From an uncultured Pseudomonadota bacterium (GTDB taxonomy: Bacteria > Pseudomonadota > Alphaproteobacteria > Rs-D84): a DNA stretch of 64,000 nt. Of the stretch, positions 59,201 through 64,000 are shown piece by piece (the stretch's first letter is position 1; each line of letters begins with the position of its first letter). The notes under the pieces were generated by a model, which was not told the origin of the DNA, did no database searches, and was given only the letters and a program-made list of their open reading frames with translations. The stretch spans positions 1-64,000 of the forward strand of contig CACWNX010000002.1 of NCBI GenBank assembly GCA_902762295.1. Reading direction: 5' to 3'. The position numbers were made by a program, and so were the translations under genes.

Positions 59201-62200
59201 TGCATCTATAATTTGTTCACCACCCGTGGACGCCGATACCGTCCAATAACCACCAAATATTGTCCCCGTTGGTGGAGTAATAGATATCCCCGCACCACCA
59301 CCACTTGTGGATGTTGGATCAAATATACTGCCGGTAATTGGGTATGTGCGATTTACATCTGCGTACCATCCAGCGCCCGATAATTCATAGATATATTTAT
59401 CTGTAGTTGGTGTTCCACCATTCGCTTTCAGTGTAATTTTGTAAGTAGTTGCCGCATTTTCATCAATCCAGTGCGCATACATCGTACCATTATTATTCGT
59501 ATAGTATGTTGTCGCCTCGGAATTATTCAAGAAATCCCCCTCGGCATTAACAATCTGTTTTACATTATTACCCGACGACGCCGATGTCCAATATCCTGCA
59601 AATATATACCCGTTGCGCTCTGGTTTGCGATACATAGTCAATGTTGTGCTTGGATTAGAACCACTGCTGGCGCCACGATCGTTGCCACCTTCGCTTCCAC
59701 GTATAGCACCACCGCCACCGGCATTCACATCACAAATATTATACCAACTGGTTCCGTAATGCAGACCAGCATTTGTACAATTTTGATTCGCTACGCCCAC
59801 CAAACCCGACACCGTGCAACCGCCACTGCCACAGTTATCGTTTATCGCGACCGTATAGTTTTTTGGTATCCAGTGTGCAAACCATTGCGTATTAGTATTG
59901 TATGCCGGACCGGGCACTGTACGCCATCCTGCTGAATTACTGACGAATTCAATAACACGAGTGCCACCGCCGGCTAAATTATAGTACCCGTCAAATGTAT
60001 AACCTGTGCGTGTAGGCATAGATGCATTCGGGATATAAAGTGGACTACTAAACGGTCCGTTTTGACTTGTTGAAAAACCGACATCACGTGTTTCGTAAAT
60101 TGCATTGATGCCGCCCGTTCCGCCAGTTTTATTCAGCGTAATCGTGTACACGGTTGACCATTCTGCATCCAATGTATAAGGTTCAGGCTCAATCGGGACA
60201 ATATTATAATTATCGTTAAATTCACCATTTGCATCAACAACTTGAACTGTCTGAGAATTGGATTTTCTTGTACTATACCCGGCGAAGGCAAATCCGGCGC
60301 GTGTTGGCAGACGATCCATAAAGAACCCACTGCCACCACGTGGATTCGTACCACCACCACCAGGAACACAGTCCACCGACCAACCAACACCATATGTTAA
60401 TTTAACCGAACCACAGTTATTCGGTCCACGACCCGACACAGCATCTGGGTCATCGGTATTGCGGTCATTAAATCCGAATGCATATACTTTCGGTGTCCAG
60501 TGTGCATACAATGTTTCATTCTGGATTGGGGTATATGTTTCACCGGGATTGCCGCGTTTTTGCCCACCAGTAGTCTGATTATACCAACCCTGCAAACTAT
60601 ACCCCGGACGTGTCACCACCGGCAAAGTCACGGTTCCAGATTCCCATTGGGCATACCATCTGATTTCATCCTCTGGAATTTGGGTATAATGCGTTCCCAC
60701 ATCCAAACCAAGTTGCGTTATATAACCGGTTGAACCAACATATTTTTCGGTTCCGGTGGGACTGTCATAGAAACCTTTTAACGAATAGGTTCCCTTGGTA
60801 TTTACATCGGTCAATGTCGCCAACGTCGCATCTGATGCATTTTTATTATAGGTAATATTATATTCCCGAACCGGCACACTCACCGCATTAGCATTTATTC
60901 CCATGGGATAATCATCGGGCCGTCTGATAGCACCATCGTAAGCCGCCCACAGGGCTATAGAATAATTACTGGTCGCACCATTTGGATCCAACCATATACG
61001 GTATTCAATCGCACCACATTTTGGTTGATATGTTCCATCACCGGCTCTGAATATATACCCTGTATTGCAAATGGTGTCATAATTCACATATATGTGTCGC
61101 GGATCATTTTCATCGGCTCTGGCACCAACACTTAACTGACATGTCGCATGATATTGCGTGGCGGTGGCGGTATCGCACTCACGGGCATAAACCGCATACA
61201 AATTGCCGTCGTCGGAATAGGTTGGTGTTGCAACGACCAATCCGTTATTATTCACAAACGCATTTTCCAGCGCATCATTTTCTTCCAATAAATAATCTTC
61301 TTCATTCACCACACCGGAAAAATATCCTACAAAACGATATCCGGAACGGGTTGGGGTGGAAACCGATAACGAATTGCTCCATGATGATGACGACTGGCTT
61401 AATGCCCATCCGGCACCATATTTTTCATACAACGGTCCCGCCGTTCCACCGGTTCCACCGTTTTTATTCAATGTAAAGGCATAAATGACATTATCCGGTT
61501 CACAGGATTGTTTATCATTACTTAAATGATACCCCGAATCGCAGGTTAAAATATATTGGTACGAACCATTATTTGTGACCTGGGTTGTGCAAGCCCCATG
61601 TTCATATGTTAAATTTTCACATCTTTGCACCCAGGTCGCATACCACGCTGTCGAATTTTGCAAGTTCGGTTGCATATACACCAATTTACCGTTTTTCTGG
61701 ATTTTTTGCCCAGATAACTGAATAGAACCTGCATTTAATCTGCCCGTTGGTGTGATTGGGGTAATATCTGTACTGAAATATCCCAAAAATTCATAGCCAT
61801 TTAAATCCGGCACAGATATCGCACTTAAAAAGCTACTGGGAACATAATCGCTCGCACTGGTTGAATAGGTTTTTGACCAACCAACATCATACACTTGATA
61901 AATATAGTTTGTACCGCCACCGCCGGGACTTCCATCCAAGTCAATCGTCACCGGGGTTACACTGCCCGAAGCGCCACTAAGTTGACACGAGATAACTTTT
62001 TCACTGCCTGTGCCATTGCTCCACTGTGGACGAAAACCAGTATCATATTCCGTATAGCCCGATGGGCAGGTTATCGCCATCTTTCCAGCACCCTTAAAGA
62101 TGTCTTGCATAAATGTATTGCCAGGATTATTTGACCAACGTACACTTTTTTTACCAAACAAACCGGGTTGAACAAAATGTGTTCGTTGCACGGTCCCGCC

Positions 62201-63976
62201 ACTGGTCCATACACCACCCAATTTATCACAACCTTCGAATGTGGACTTAAACATACGATCCCACCAACCACCGGTGGGCTCAGTATAAGGATGAAAACCC
62301 AAAGTGTTATCATACCCTATTTCCGCCAACGGAGTGTAGGAACCAACATTTGCAAATAAATTTTCCGGTATCGGTCCGACCAAGCCCCAGCAACCCTTAA
62401 ACGTTCCTTCAAACAAACGTTGTGCATAACCAGTGGCATTCTTAAACAATCCATCTGGAATTGACGTCAGACCCGTACAATAGTTAAAAGTGCTTCTGAA
62501 CGAATTACTACGTGGCTTATAGTAAATTGATAAATCCGTTTTACCAAACAAATTATCCGGAATAGATGTCAGTCCTGAACATCCCCAAAAAGTTTCTGCA
62601 AATGCCCCACCTTGATACGCACCGGATTTAGTTATATACGTAGCCTGTCCAATATCCAATGTATTGCCAAACAAATAATCAGGTATTGCACCGGTAAAAC
62701 CAGCATCTCTGAACGCAGCATAATATTTCGGTTTAATATTCCAGCCATTGATATCATTAGGCCTCTTACCATCACTGGGCATAGAAGTAATACCATCGGA
62801 TTCTAACATCTGCGCATTTGTATCTCTTGTTCTACCCAATTTTCTAAAACCATCGTACATCAAATAGGCGCCACCTGCTATTGCTGCCACCCCCCCCGTA
62901 ACACACCACGCATGCGTGGCATCCATACCGGAATTGCCACCCGATGTACTCACACACGGTGAACTACTAGACCAATCGCCCGGATTTCCTTTATCGAAAC
63001 TCAACACCAGGGCCATGACGCCTGCTGCAGTAACGACGGCACCCATCACAAATTCTAACGTATCAAGTATACTACCAGAAGAATATTCCATATGACTTGG
63101 ACTGCCCACAAATAAATCTTTTGGGATTTGACCTGTCAAATTTGTCGCACCATTAAACAAATTAGCGTACGACGGGGCGACTACTTGTGTTCCACCCGTC
63201 CAAAAAGTATGCGCCCATGATGAATTAAATATCGCACCCAACGAACCACTTACTGTGGCGATTTTTGATGTGTCAACGAACCTTATAACTGGTTTTTCCG
63301 TATTAAATCTTTTCTTTTCTTTTTGCTTTATCGTGCCCGTAATACCAATACGTTTTGGACTGTTGTTATTATACGAACATGTATAGGTATGTTCGCTGTT
63401 GGACTGGGACGATGGACCATTTGCTTTATGACTGGTTCCATTATCTAAATCACAATATACGGTGAATTCACCCTTTGCTGCGATAACAATTTCAAATTTT
63501 TTGTTTGTTAAATTTGTTGTTGTTAATTCAAACGGCACAACCACCTGGGATGAACCCGAACCATACGTTTTACCCCAAATCGCGGTATATTCCTTGCTTC
63601 CTGTGCCAACTGTATAATTATCATCCGAAACCTTTGCCCCAGGCTTAAACATCCAAAGACTGTTACCCGAACGCCATCCGATTATTTTCTTTCCAGATAT
63701 ACTGGGACAACCAATTGACGATGCAACCGCTTCATCGTGGGTTGGCAAACTATATCCATCACAACGTGTCACCGTCCAAATTGAACCATCTGAAAAACCA
63801 TTTACAAACACATCATCACAATTGAAATCTGACAATAAAGGACGATCGGGTGTCTTTACCGTATTAGCAGAATCCCCACAATGCAAGGTTATCCTTACTG
63901 CCCACGACGAATGCGTGGTGAACATGCATGCGCATACTATGCCAAAAATTCCTAAAAACCGCGAAAATCTGAACAT
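44222..63976 (-). CDS. Giant modular surface protein, 6584 residues
   Basis: A 19.8 kb gene without internal stops. Signal peptide: FLGIFGIVCACMFTTHSSWA. The rest is repetitive. It has four BspA-type (DUF285-like) blocks, each opening with a PKD-like beta domain. Between them run many InlB B-repeat/Flg_new-type units (YTITLNKNGG...F.GYY...Y..W). Five lectin-like modules begin P-[VI]-[ED]-Y-I and end FNG-x-P-V. A Cys-rich segment resembles GCC2/EGF-like repeats. Two hydrophobic helices lie near residues 303-376. The C-terminus (NHWDPMAELV-like, ending AAGLQP) has no sortase or autotransporter signal, so the anchor is unknown. AAAGG precedes the ATG at 63976; the promoter lies outside the window. 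Adhesion to host or carbohydrate is inferred from module families. Confidence 0.92.
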   Translation of the reverse strand: MFRFSRFLGIFGIVCACMFTTHSSWAVRITLHCGDSANTVKTPDRPLLSDFNCDDVFVNGFSDGSIWTVTRCDGYSLPTHDEAVASSIGCPSISGKKIIGWRSGNSLWMFKPGAKVSDDNYTVGTGSKEYTAIWGKTYGSGSSQVVVPFELTTTNLTNKKFEIVIAAKGEFTVYCDLDNGTSHKANGPSSQSNSEHTYTCSYNNNSPKRIGITGTIKQKEKKRFNTEKPVIRFVDTSKIATVSGSLGAIFNSSWAHTFWTGGTQVVAPSYANLFNGATNLTGQIPKDLFVGSPSHMEYSSGSILDTLEFVMGAVVTAAGVMALVLSFDKGNPGDWSSSSPCVSTSGGNSGMDATHAWCVTGGVAAIAGGAYLMYDGFRKLGRTRDTNAQMLESDGITSMPSDGKRPNDINGWNIKPKYYAAFRDAGFTGAIPDYLFGNTLDIGQATYITKSGAYQGGAFAETFWGCSGLTSIPDNLFGKTDLSIYYKPRSNSFRSTFNYCTGLTSIPDGLFKNATGYAQRLFEGTFKGCWGLVGPIPENLFANVGSYTPLAEIGYDNTLGFHPYTEPTGGWWDRMFKSTFEGCDKLGGVWTSGGTVQRTHFVQPGLFGKKSVRWSNNPGNTFMQDIFKGAGKMAITCPSGYTEYDTGFRPQWSNGTGSEKVISCQLSGASGSVTPVTIDLDGSPGGGGTNYIYQVYDVGWSKTYSTSASDYVPSSFLSAISVPDLNGYEFLGYFSTDITPITPTGRLNAGSIQLSGQKIQKNGKLVYMQPNLQNSTAWYATWVQRCENLTYEHGACTTQVTNNGSYQYILTCDSGYHLSNDKQSCEPDNVIYAFTLNKNGGTGGTAGPLYEKYGAGWALSQSSSSWSNSLSVSTPTRSGYRFVGYFSGVVNEEDYLLEENDALENAFVNNNGLVVATPTYSDDGNLYAVYARECDTATATQYHATCQLSVGARADENDPRHIYVNYDTICNTGYIFRAGDGTYQPKCGAIEYRIWLDPNGATSNYSIALWAAYDGAIRRPDDYPMGINANAVSVPVREYNITYNKNASDATLATLTDVNTKGTYSLKGFYDSPTGTEKYVGSTGYITQLGLDVGTHYTQIPEDEIRWYAQWESGTVTLPVVTRPGYSLQGWYNQTTGGQKRGNPGETYTPIQNETLYAHWTPKVYAFGFNDRNTDDPDAVSGRGPNNCGSVKLTYGVGWSVDCVPGGGGTNPRGGSGFFMDRLPTRAGFAFAGYSTRKSNSQTVQVVDANGEFNDNYNIVPIEPEPYTLDAEWSTVYTITLNKTGGTGGINAIYETRDVGFSTSQNGPFSSPLYIPNASMPTRTGYTFDGYYNLAGGGTRVIEFVSNSAGWRTVPGPAYNTNTQWFAHWIPKNYTVAINDNCGSGGCTVSGLVGVANQNCTNAGLHYGTSWYNICDVNAGGGGAIRGSEGGNDRGASSGSNPSTTLTMYRKPERNGYIFAGYWTSASSGNNVKQIVNAEGDFLNNSEATTYYTNNNGTMYAHWIDENAATTYKITLKANGGTPTTDKYIYELSGAGWYADVNRTYPITGSIFDPTSTSGGGAGISITPPTGTIFGGYWTVSASTGGEQIIDADGMILPSPDYFSGPTTIYARWISPQTTVTLDPNGGTPCAVTQVTATYGSPMPRPSGICSPSWPGYDFLGYYATAGDSILDRPRQYYNADMTSASNWYQIGTEATIYAHWTPKNYTVSYKCSESGSVAATDTATFDELYTAKKFRGDDSVGCTLPADKVFIGWAVSNTSPQDTLYENDQFVWEYTENKTFTAQLVDAYAITLMHPDATNTPSPAEVYLVPGDNWYYDANLRNTIEQMSQNPSRTGFTFDGYWTTDSGEGVQIVNPDGFFQYGSALNAYEENGRAYARWSAPVPDFIITTTPITAGQTFSFSIAAMGTFIIDWGDSSSNRYQTISTDTINPVTVSHRYVTGGTYTIGVSSYVTKGYNTSPEVAAISFSSARGGTPQYVASISGSLGAAFPSLASALSGVAEPVFYETFKGCSNLEYISGTLFSGVTGARENRFNATFQDCTSLVNIPSTLFNGVSGVASNLFMNTFKNCTSISAIPAGLFDQDGATGTLGSFSDIFNGTFDGCWGITSNIPSGLFEYYTGAYAGMFKNTFRNCSGLTGSIPSNLFSAVTGGAEDMFNGTFQGCVNLTGAIPGNLFQNVSVGFHNMFAHTFDGCSNLTGNIPSNLFSGIDRSGDNMFAYTFAGCSRLSGSLPYNLFSGIISASDGLFNHTFYGCTGLSSYIPNRLFENLEGQDATDFMSDIFYNSGLDESCPAGMIKYEPEPLADYWAPKVSCVEGPAYSIALDANGGTVVSGTTTEMIYEKYNTGWSVNQNGTFYNTVPSSTTEVPIVLPTKTTYDFLGYFDDPENGSKIIDETGRILVNPTHFATYSDNPNNPDATLYAHWNQGVDWVFTATTTTIPANGTVKFKISAAGKFYVDCGTGGVLSGTGVTNNLIDRTGNTTAAVYTCTYTSGDASHQIKFGRKPTDAVTGYNTTPTIPTISFYKVDTGNPACNIAAISGSLGAVFPTVGTGNGGRPSFYQTFRGCTTLTGSIPSGLFNGVSGSIIANMFGYTFSNTGLSGTIPGELFSGLSGGRPNAFNATFADSGFTSIGGGLFANINGGTSAYNQGLFASTFSNTNITSVPVNLFSNALASGEGMFSLTFAGCNNLTTVPETLFAGVTSPATDLFHGTFAYSGLSTVPGNLFSGITSAARGLFRETFMDCADLRTVPAALFNRITGAPAREMFDSTFAVGEGTCGLISLPTGLFAGLSGAPAQGMFANTFAGCSNMVGQLSPTMFAGIVGAPASSMFFHTFYNCAGLQGSIPAELFSGINGPQQQDAFKGTFEGCTGLTSYVPPALFVGSKLTGTATDFMSNIFMGNSNMLTECPTGMAQYITGFENYWGNNSSNANSKVVSCSAVYTITLNDAPGSGGNGTIYWMPGVGFSTTSNGTYNYDLVLTKPQYAGYVFNGYRTATNGGGTPVFDENGMYDDDPSIPSSGSTLTLYAQWTPKIITVTLNDMGATSPASPQTLYLQYGSGFYATAAAASAGTATPMSGITSPIKTGYWFRGYFTNSDGTGKLVINSQGNFVSAAKTFTTDNTATIYAHWEPKVFNITYNYNGGFDINGNTTYIPVEYISANGSSYFDSLLNISRSYEIRTRFERNTHSATFALFGNVNSGAASGRVSGYLGKDYTTAAYWRWGTSGYANVAVPAGVHDAVLNYSGLMLDGVSNPLTFGADFTTAQTLAIGSSKNTSNAFASGFRGKIYSFEIDNGTNVLFNGVPVKDANGTTYGLLDVSDPENIEFKTSANVAFGGGAVSLPTTYASNVVTTINGVPTRAHSDFVGWCTDAELENCALSYTLPIGTEGTKEYWAKWTCRTGYTENNEHTACVADTYTISFNLNGGTADDGQFPNKAITYWTTLPAISTTAPNKTGYTFMGWYDNADYSNGVQYYNASDVASRPVWDKAQSATLYAGWTPTVYTITLNHGTTAMNVTGGYAKVYEKYAEGWSSTNFGTTIQNIADNPPVREGYTLRGYYQSSSRPADMTSSGNTSSSYLKISAWTDETPAAVDLGLPSATTFTSNKTLYAAWAKNCPNLGNTGTCQLTVAHNGAVSYVTSCATGYVEANHNTANVTCTAGEYTLTYTCGDGEGTAPSAVGIEYGASHTFLANVSCAKIGHSFAGWRVAVEDPQPANPYQPNDVIQSWDYTTGSDIVAQYTPNNYTLSYSCGAGATGMIADQTVEFNSSVPLASTNACSKPGYVADGWDVVGSDDHWASGTTIDAWNYAADKTFTVRWNAGVYTVDLIHPDANIQVGTPNPLYVKYANGWYSNLAAVNEMSELSQIPRRTGYDFDGYYTAENGAGDRVIDSDGVIVAPATQFTGNGVIYAKWVASTYDINYVLNGGGTGIPPEYTPVEYIESSNGSYINTGVNGYGTWNIDVQGLTAPVGKNAVLVAYYQQSPSWFGASPNNKWGFGSTGYYFTNNFTDRVNVNVEFALNQAVATIGGNSITKTSSNVNTLNNYHLLNYNSNYPMNAKLYGAKFYDANGNLAFNGIPVRYNDECGLYDTVSRTFNPSADTTHPFACPSTGSMPTTYTYGIGATINGTLTKPHATFDGWCPVVNGAPQMNDCAATQTISTADTGDKEYWAKWTCDAGYTDTNNVCTPNTIVLHYTSEHGTAPQNGTCEYDSTFVAPGAMTFAGYTFTGWKPANNTTYVPNATVPCTVAVLGVSSGTANIAAVWANGEYYITLNGNGATTMNTDKLYTRYQDSVYADSMYTINLGKEPLEDLPRKRNTVTYDVAGGAELSTPVVRVDATFRGYYNMVHPIGGTVPATSELYMDDRGEITGAGLTAGMAYTDNSAVWYANWRYGTITLPLPIRTGYVFTGWFNGATYVGDADDTYTVTDDVTLTAHWSECNYTPGPHSTIVYTGTNSSNQCVYNITCDTGYSLGGGFSTLVGMFDVTGTAGVGTGTLRGCDVRSYRINYNLNGGDEISLTNFTPIEYIQTTGTVNAGSRIDLAFPATNTMRAESTFRRTSGSSVLFGNYADGGMGNTFGLWISSTYFHTYGATNNIVNSSVGLDTNWHDMSLDLRRGILGIDNTTKTFTVKDGFTTTHNIPLFVRYHGVNDAYSMYFLGQVKSFTIYDGANRVFNGVPVMRKSDGAFGLYDTDAADPANAFMTSITSNAFTGSTTAVMPTQYTYGEGATITGVPTRAHATFAGWCPVINDIQSERCAMTQTIDGNATENKTYGAKWICDTGYTDVNNVCVANSYTLTYSVDHGGTQPANQSCAYDSTVQLAAAVMDAQGYSFLKWTTNDKNFNGGATIICNESNLGATGGNVTLTATWSTDSYNCDAGYYLPAGATSCAICTAGNWCPGGGFEFDATNDQGINPCPTGYIDAGTGIAAQNQCAMSVAANYYVATANAATATACATGFSNDAEMVTYGNTSVCDANEIAITFTNGGHGGTAPTEPASCTYGQDVQMPSALSEVGYTFGKWAVSGTANEFDARETITCNVDNLGVSSGAVTINATWSADSYNINYEFNGGFDPRNIAGYTPVDYIASDGSNYIDLGFPAEIHLDWAEITFKRLESTNTALFGNYSDGGTGYNFVLYSGATTGSTKPRTYNYKDAVMQLSTNLNMTDWHTLSLDSHNRIVRNYAPSESNNYSILGNYTTAHNIPLFARNNNGDIGTFSKIQLRGFTFYRSTSAVGNGSGNYALKLRGIPMRNTTTNECGLLDIADVSSPVFYTSAVSGHPLTCPNTVSYPTTYTHGTATTVASAPTREHSRFMGWCTDAALTDCGDANSLTIPVTATGNKTLYAKWECNYGFVASGNECVAKQYEITLDNAYATTDGTSKIYAWHQNGGYLDAEYTQPISTSTTGANRITIPVRQYTITYNANANGATVSPASQNVNYTFKGYYSSATSTTQYIGSKGQIATNGILYARRYMGNTTWYAQWTPVGTTLPTPSRPGYVFDGWWTQAVNGVKIGDAGESYTPDENITMYAHWTACGHTAGAHSSATATTNASNQCVYNITCDTGYSQLGGTDDTTSFDFTADTGVVSGTLAGCAVRTFTVDYSCGDETTGTAPTNDTVTYGTQPTLPSTTGTCAKAGYTLTGWRPSGESANWTNGSTWTYLTDKTFVAQWSANQYNITYDFQGGTDPRTFVGYTPVEYIESTGGSSAGANQYIETLYHGNQNTRVFADYQLTKLPGSSTAFLFGDWKTNGDMCFSAGARYSGARWLECSFNNSLSTANVHSSTDAVDLNRHQFVISGTEHLEYWTDVTFRALDLSNLSVGTTTNPFTIFASYASKGTAANRARMKLFGFQISEVGTPQFTGIPVRQIGTDTCGLLDISDTTAPRFYDSDTSTPFSCPTTTGLPATYTYGNPVTIGVVPTRANARFMGWCPVVNDVIQTNDCDLTKTISDTDTGNKVFAAKWECDTGYTNSNNVCVPAVINLSYVVTPATGTPTNAAATCTYNQTFNMPASMAVPGYSFGGWGVGGNTFDAVAVVRCDAATLGADAIANGSATITAQFTFDPKFTIVTTNMTANDTFTFHITARGTYGIDWDDGGPVEQVVKTDTTPKRYTHTYTTGGVHNIRIGGISTAYSTLDGIINNDNITNPAILFYNSGSTDGTPTKIASVTGSMGAVFPTLGSTNGRRPRFYRTFDGATNLTSVSSTLFDGVTGAETHMFANTFQNCSKLANIPAGLFDGVSGSAEGMFRGTFLGCSKISSIPSGLFDGVSGSAEGMFRGTFQGCSKITAIPAGLFDGVTGSAPNLFYDTFYNCSSLVTIPTGLFRNVSGGATDMFTYTFSDCPKITEIPAGLFDGVTVAAENIFAGTFMNDVAITDIPNGLFRNVTGGAPGAFWATFMGCTGLTGPIPANMFQNITVADENEFYATFYGATHLSGYVPPALFDGLNGANATNMMGYVFGETNLAEECPCGTHQYITGYESDWDGKVACEIGLKPNEHWYNNQCVTDCDVNVPGGNTSISKLKTSGGLEFPILSTKPTTTTIALNFGMANNAVCYAPLEAGNGGTDSMNISYNNNVYHVGNVSSTAPAGWDPMAELVAAGLQP
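44560..45843 (-). repeat. BspA/DUF285-like block 4
   Basis: Opens FTIVTTNMTANDTFTFHI with IDWDDGG. It has nine to ten 29-residue units, two of them nearly identical in DNA. Ends CPCGTHQYITGYESDW, parallel to blocks 2 and 3. Confidence 0.8.
45191..45364 (-). repeat. Near-identical 87-bp tandem duplication
   Basis: Two adjacent 87-bp units. Bases 45191-45229 match 45278-45316 exactly, and after one G/A difference a further 13 bases match. Each encodes one 29-residue unit containing LFDGVSGSAEGMFRGTF. Confidence 0.85.
46315..46950 (-). repeat. Lectin-like module E
   Basis: Begins YTPVEYIESTGGSSAGANQY and ends FTGIPVRQIGTDTCGLLDI. Confidence 0.6.
48150..48780 (-). repeat. Lectin-like module D
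   Basis: Begins YTPVDYIASDGSNYIDLGF and ends LRGIPMRNTTTNECGLLDI. ALFGNYSDGGTGYNFVLY parallels module C. Confidence 0.6.
49100..49390 (-). other. Cys-rich segment of the giant protein
   Basis: CDAGYYLPAGATSCAICTAG, then NWCPGGGF and NPCPTGYIDAGTG. Resembles GCC2/GCC3-type or EGF-like repeats of eukaryotic-style surface proteins. Confidence 0.55.
49855..50447 (-). repeat. Lectin-like module C
   Basis: Begins FTPIEYIQTTGTVNAGSRI and ends RVFNGVPVMRKSDGAFGLYD. It contains VLFGNYADGGMGNTFGLW, shared in form with module D. Confidence 0.6.
51650..52200 (-). repeat. Lectin-like module B, twin of the 15.2 kb protein
   Basis: Begins YTPVEYIESSNGSYINTGV and shares VNGYGTW, TAPVGKNA and APNNKWGFGS-like runs with the 15.2 kb protein. 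The DNA also matches over long stretches, for example gttccataaccatt and ttccaccggggtat. Confidence 0.75.
53960..54540 (-). repeat. Lectin-like module A of the giant protein
   Basis: Begins YIPVEYISANGSSYFDS and ends LFNGVPVKDANGTTYGLLDV. About 190 residues, predicted beta-sandwich (LamG/concanavalin-like). Inferred from pattern only. Confidence 0.6.
55165..56700 (-). repeat. BspA/DUF285-like block 3
   Basis: Opens FTATTTTIPANGTVKFKI. It carries about a dozen units, for example SGLSTVPGNLFSGITSAARG. Ends with CPTGMAQYITGFENYWG. Confidence 0.8.
57030..58330 (-). repeat. BspA/DUF285-like block 2
   Basis: Opens with FIITTTPITAGQTFSFSI and a PKD-like IDWGDSSS. About ten units of the form C.xL.g.IP.xLF.xv.g...mF..TF follow. 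Ends with a CPAGMIKYE segment. Confidence 0.8.
61975..63535 (-). repeat. BspA/DUF285-like block 1 of the giant protein
   Basis: Units such as CTGLTSIPDGLFKNATG and WGLVGPIPENLFANV follow a beta domain opening FELTTTNLTNKKFEI. It is interrupted by a hydrophobic insertion (62840-63080), and the spacing is less regular than in the other three blocks. Confidence 0.75.
62840..63080 (-). other. Two hydrophobic helices inside the giant protein
   Basis: LEFVMGAVVTAAGVMALVLS and, after a Ser/Gly/Cys loop, CVTGGVAAIAGGAYLMYDGF. Both look like membrane helices; they interrupt BspA block 1. Confidence 0.6.
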
Positions 63977-64000
63977 TTCTACCTTTCTTACTCCATCCTT

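Overview
The window looks like a chromosome segment of an uncultured, probably host-associated alphaproteobacterium of moderate-to-low GC. The evidence is the rpsP-rimM-trmD-rplS operon with a DUF2155 gene, an AddA-type helicase, an RpoH-like promoter in front of dnaK, short palindromes resembling alphaproteobacterial intergenic repeats, and several very large secreted proteins of a kind I associate with gut and protist-associated lineages. The lineage is an inference. TAA and TGA are ordinary stops. ATG, GTG and one TTG are used as starts.

Layout. 1-8.8 kb (+): the 3' part of rpoD, a guanylate-kinase-like gene, a converging membrane coiled-coil gene, then a repair operon of AddA-type helicase, nuclease and recN. 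8.8-15.1 kb (-): one tight run rpsP-orf78-rimM-orf81-trmD-rplS-DUF2155-orf102-DUF1460 lipoprotein-tsaD-xseA behind a clear promoter. 15.2-17.2 kb (-): two related secreted proteins. 17.3-20.5 kb: a phosphofructokinase-family enzyme, a LysM protein, an HNH protein, tRNA-Gly(CCC) and a GC-rich folded element. 20.5-28.4 kb: gdhA, dnaK, rplY, rsmD, tadA, an unknown gene, gpmI and an XRE regulator. 28.5-35.5 kb (-): two large Cys-containing exported proteins in one operon. 35.6-43.8 kb (-): an unknown two-gene unit, then dnaE-rsmH, then secA. 43.9-44.2 kb: a small ORF and a palindromic repeat. 44.2-64.0 kb (-): a single 6584-residue modular surface protein that takes up almost a third of the window.

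How the genes work together. Housekeeping genes for transcription, translation, DNA repair, glycolysis and chaperoning alternate with blocks that encode the cell surface. The surface genes share parts. The giant protein is built from BspA-type (DUF285-like) repeat blocks, InlB/Flg_new-type repeats and five copies of a roughly 190-residue lectin-like module. A sixth copy of that module forms the core of the 15.2 kb protein. The 15.2 and 16.6 kb proteins share a head motif and a second motif. The 28.5 kb protein carries about seven copies of a Cys-containing repeat that I cannot name. This family of shuffled modules is the best candidate here for an undescribed system.

Unusual points. RpoD has substitutions at nearly invariant -10-recognition positions. 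The AddA nuclease domain and the dnaK C-terminus both lie at apparent one-base indels in A/T runs. dnaE and rsmD have promoters placed for leaderless mRNAs. Two pairs of divergent genes share overlapping -35 elements. Promoters were found by eye as TTGnnn/TAnnnT with 16-18 bp spacing; none has been tested.
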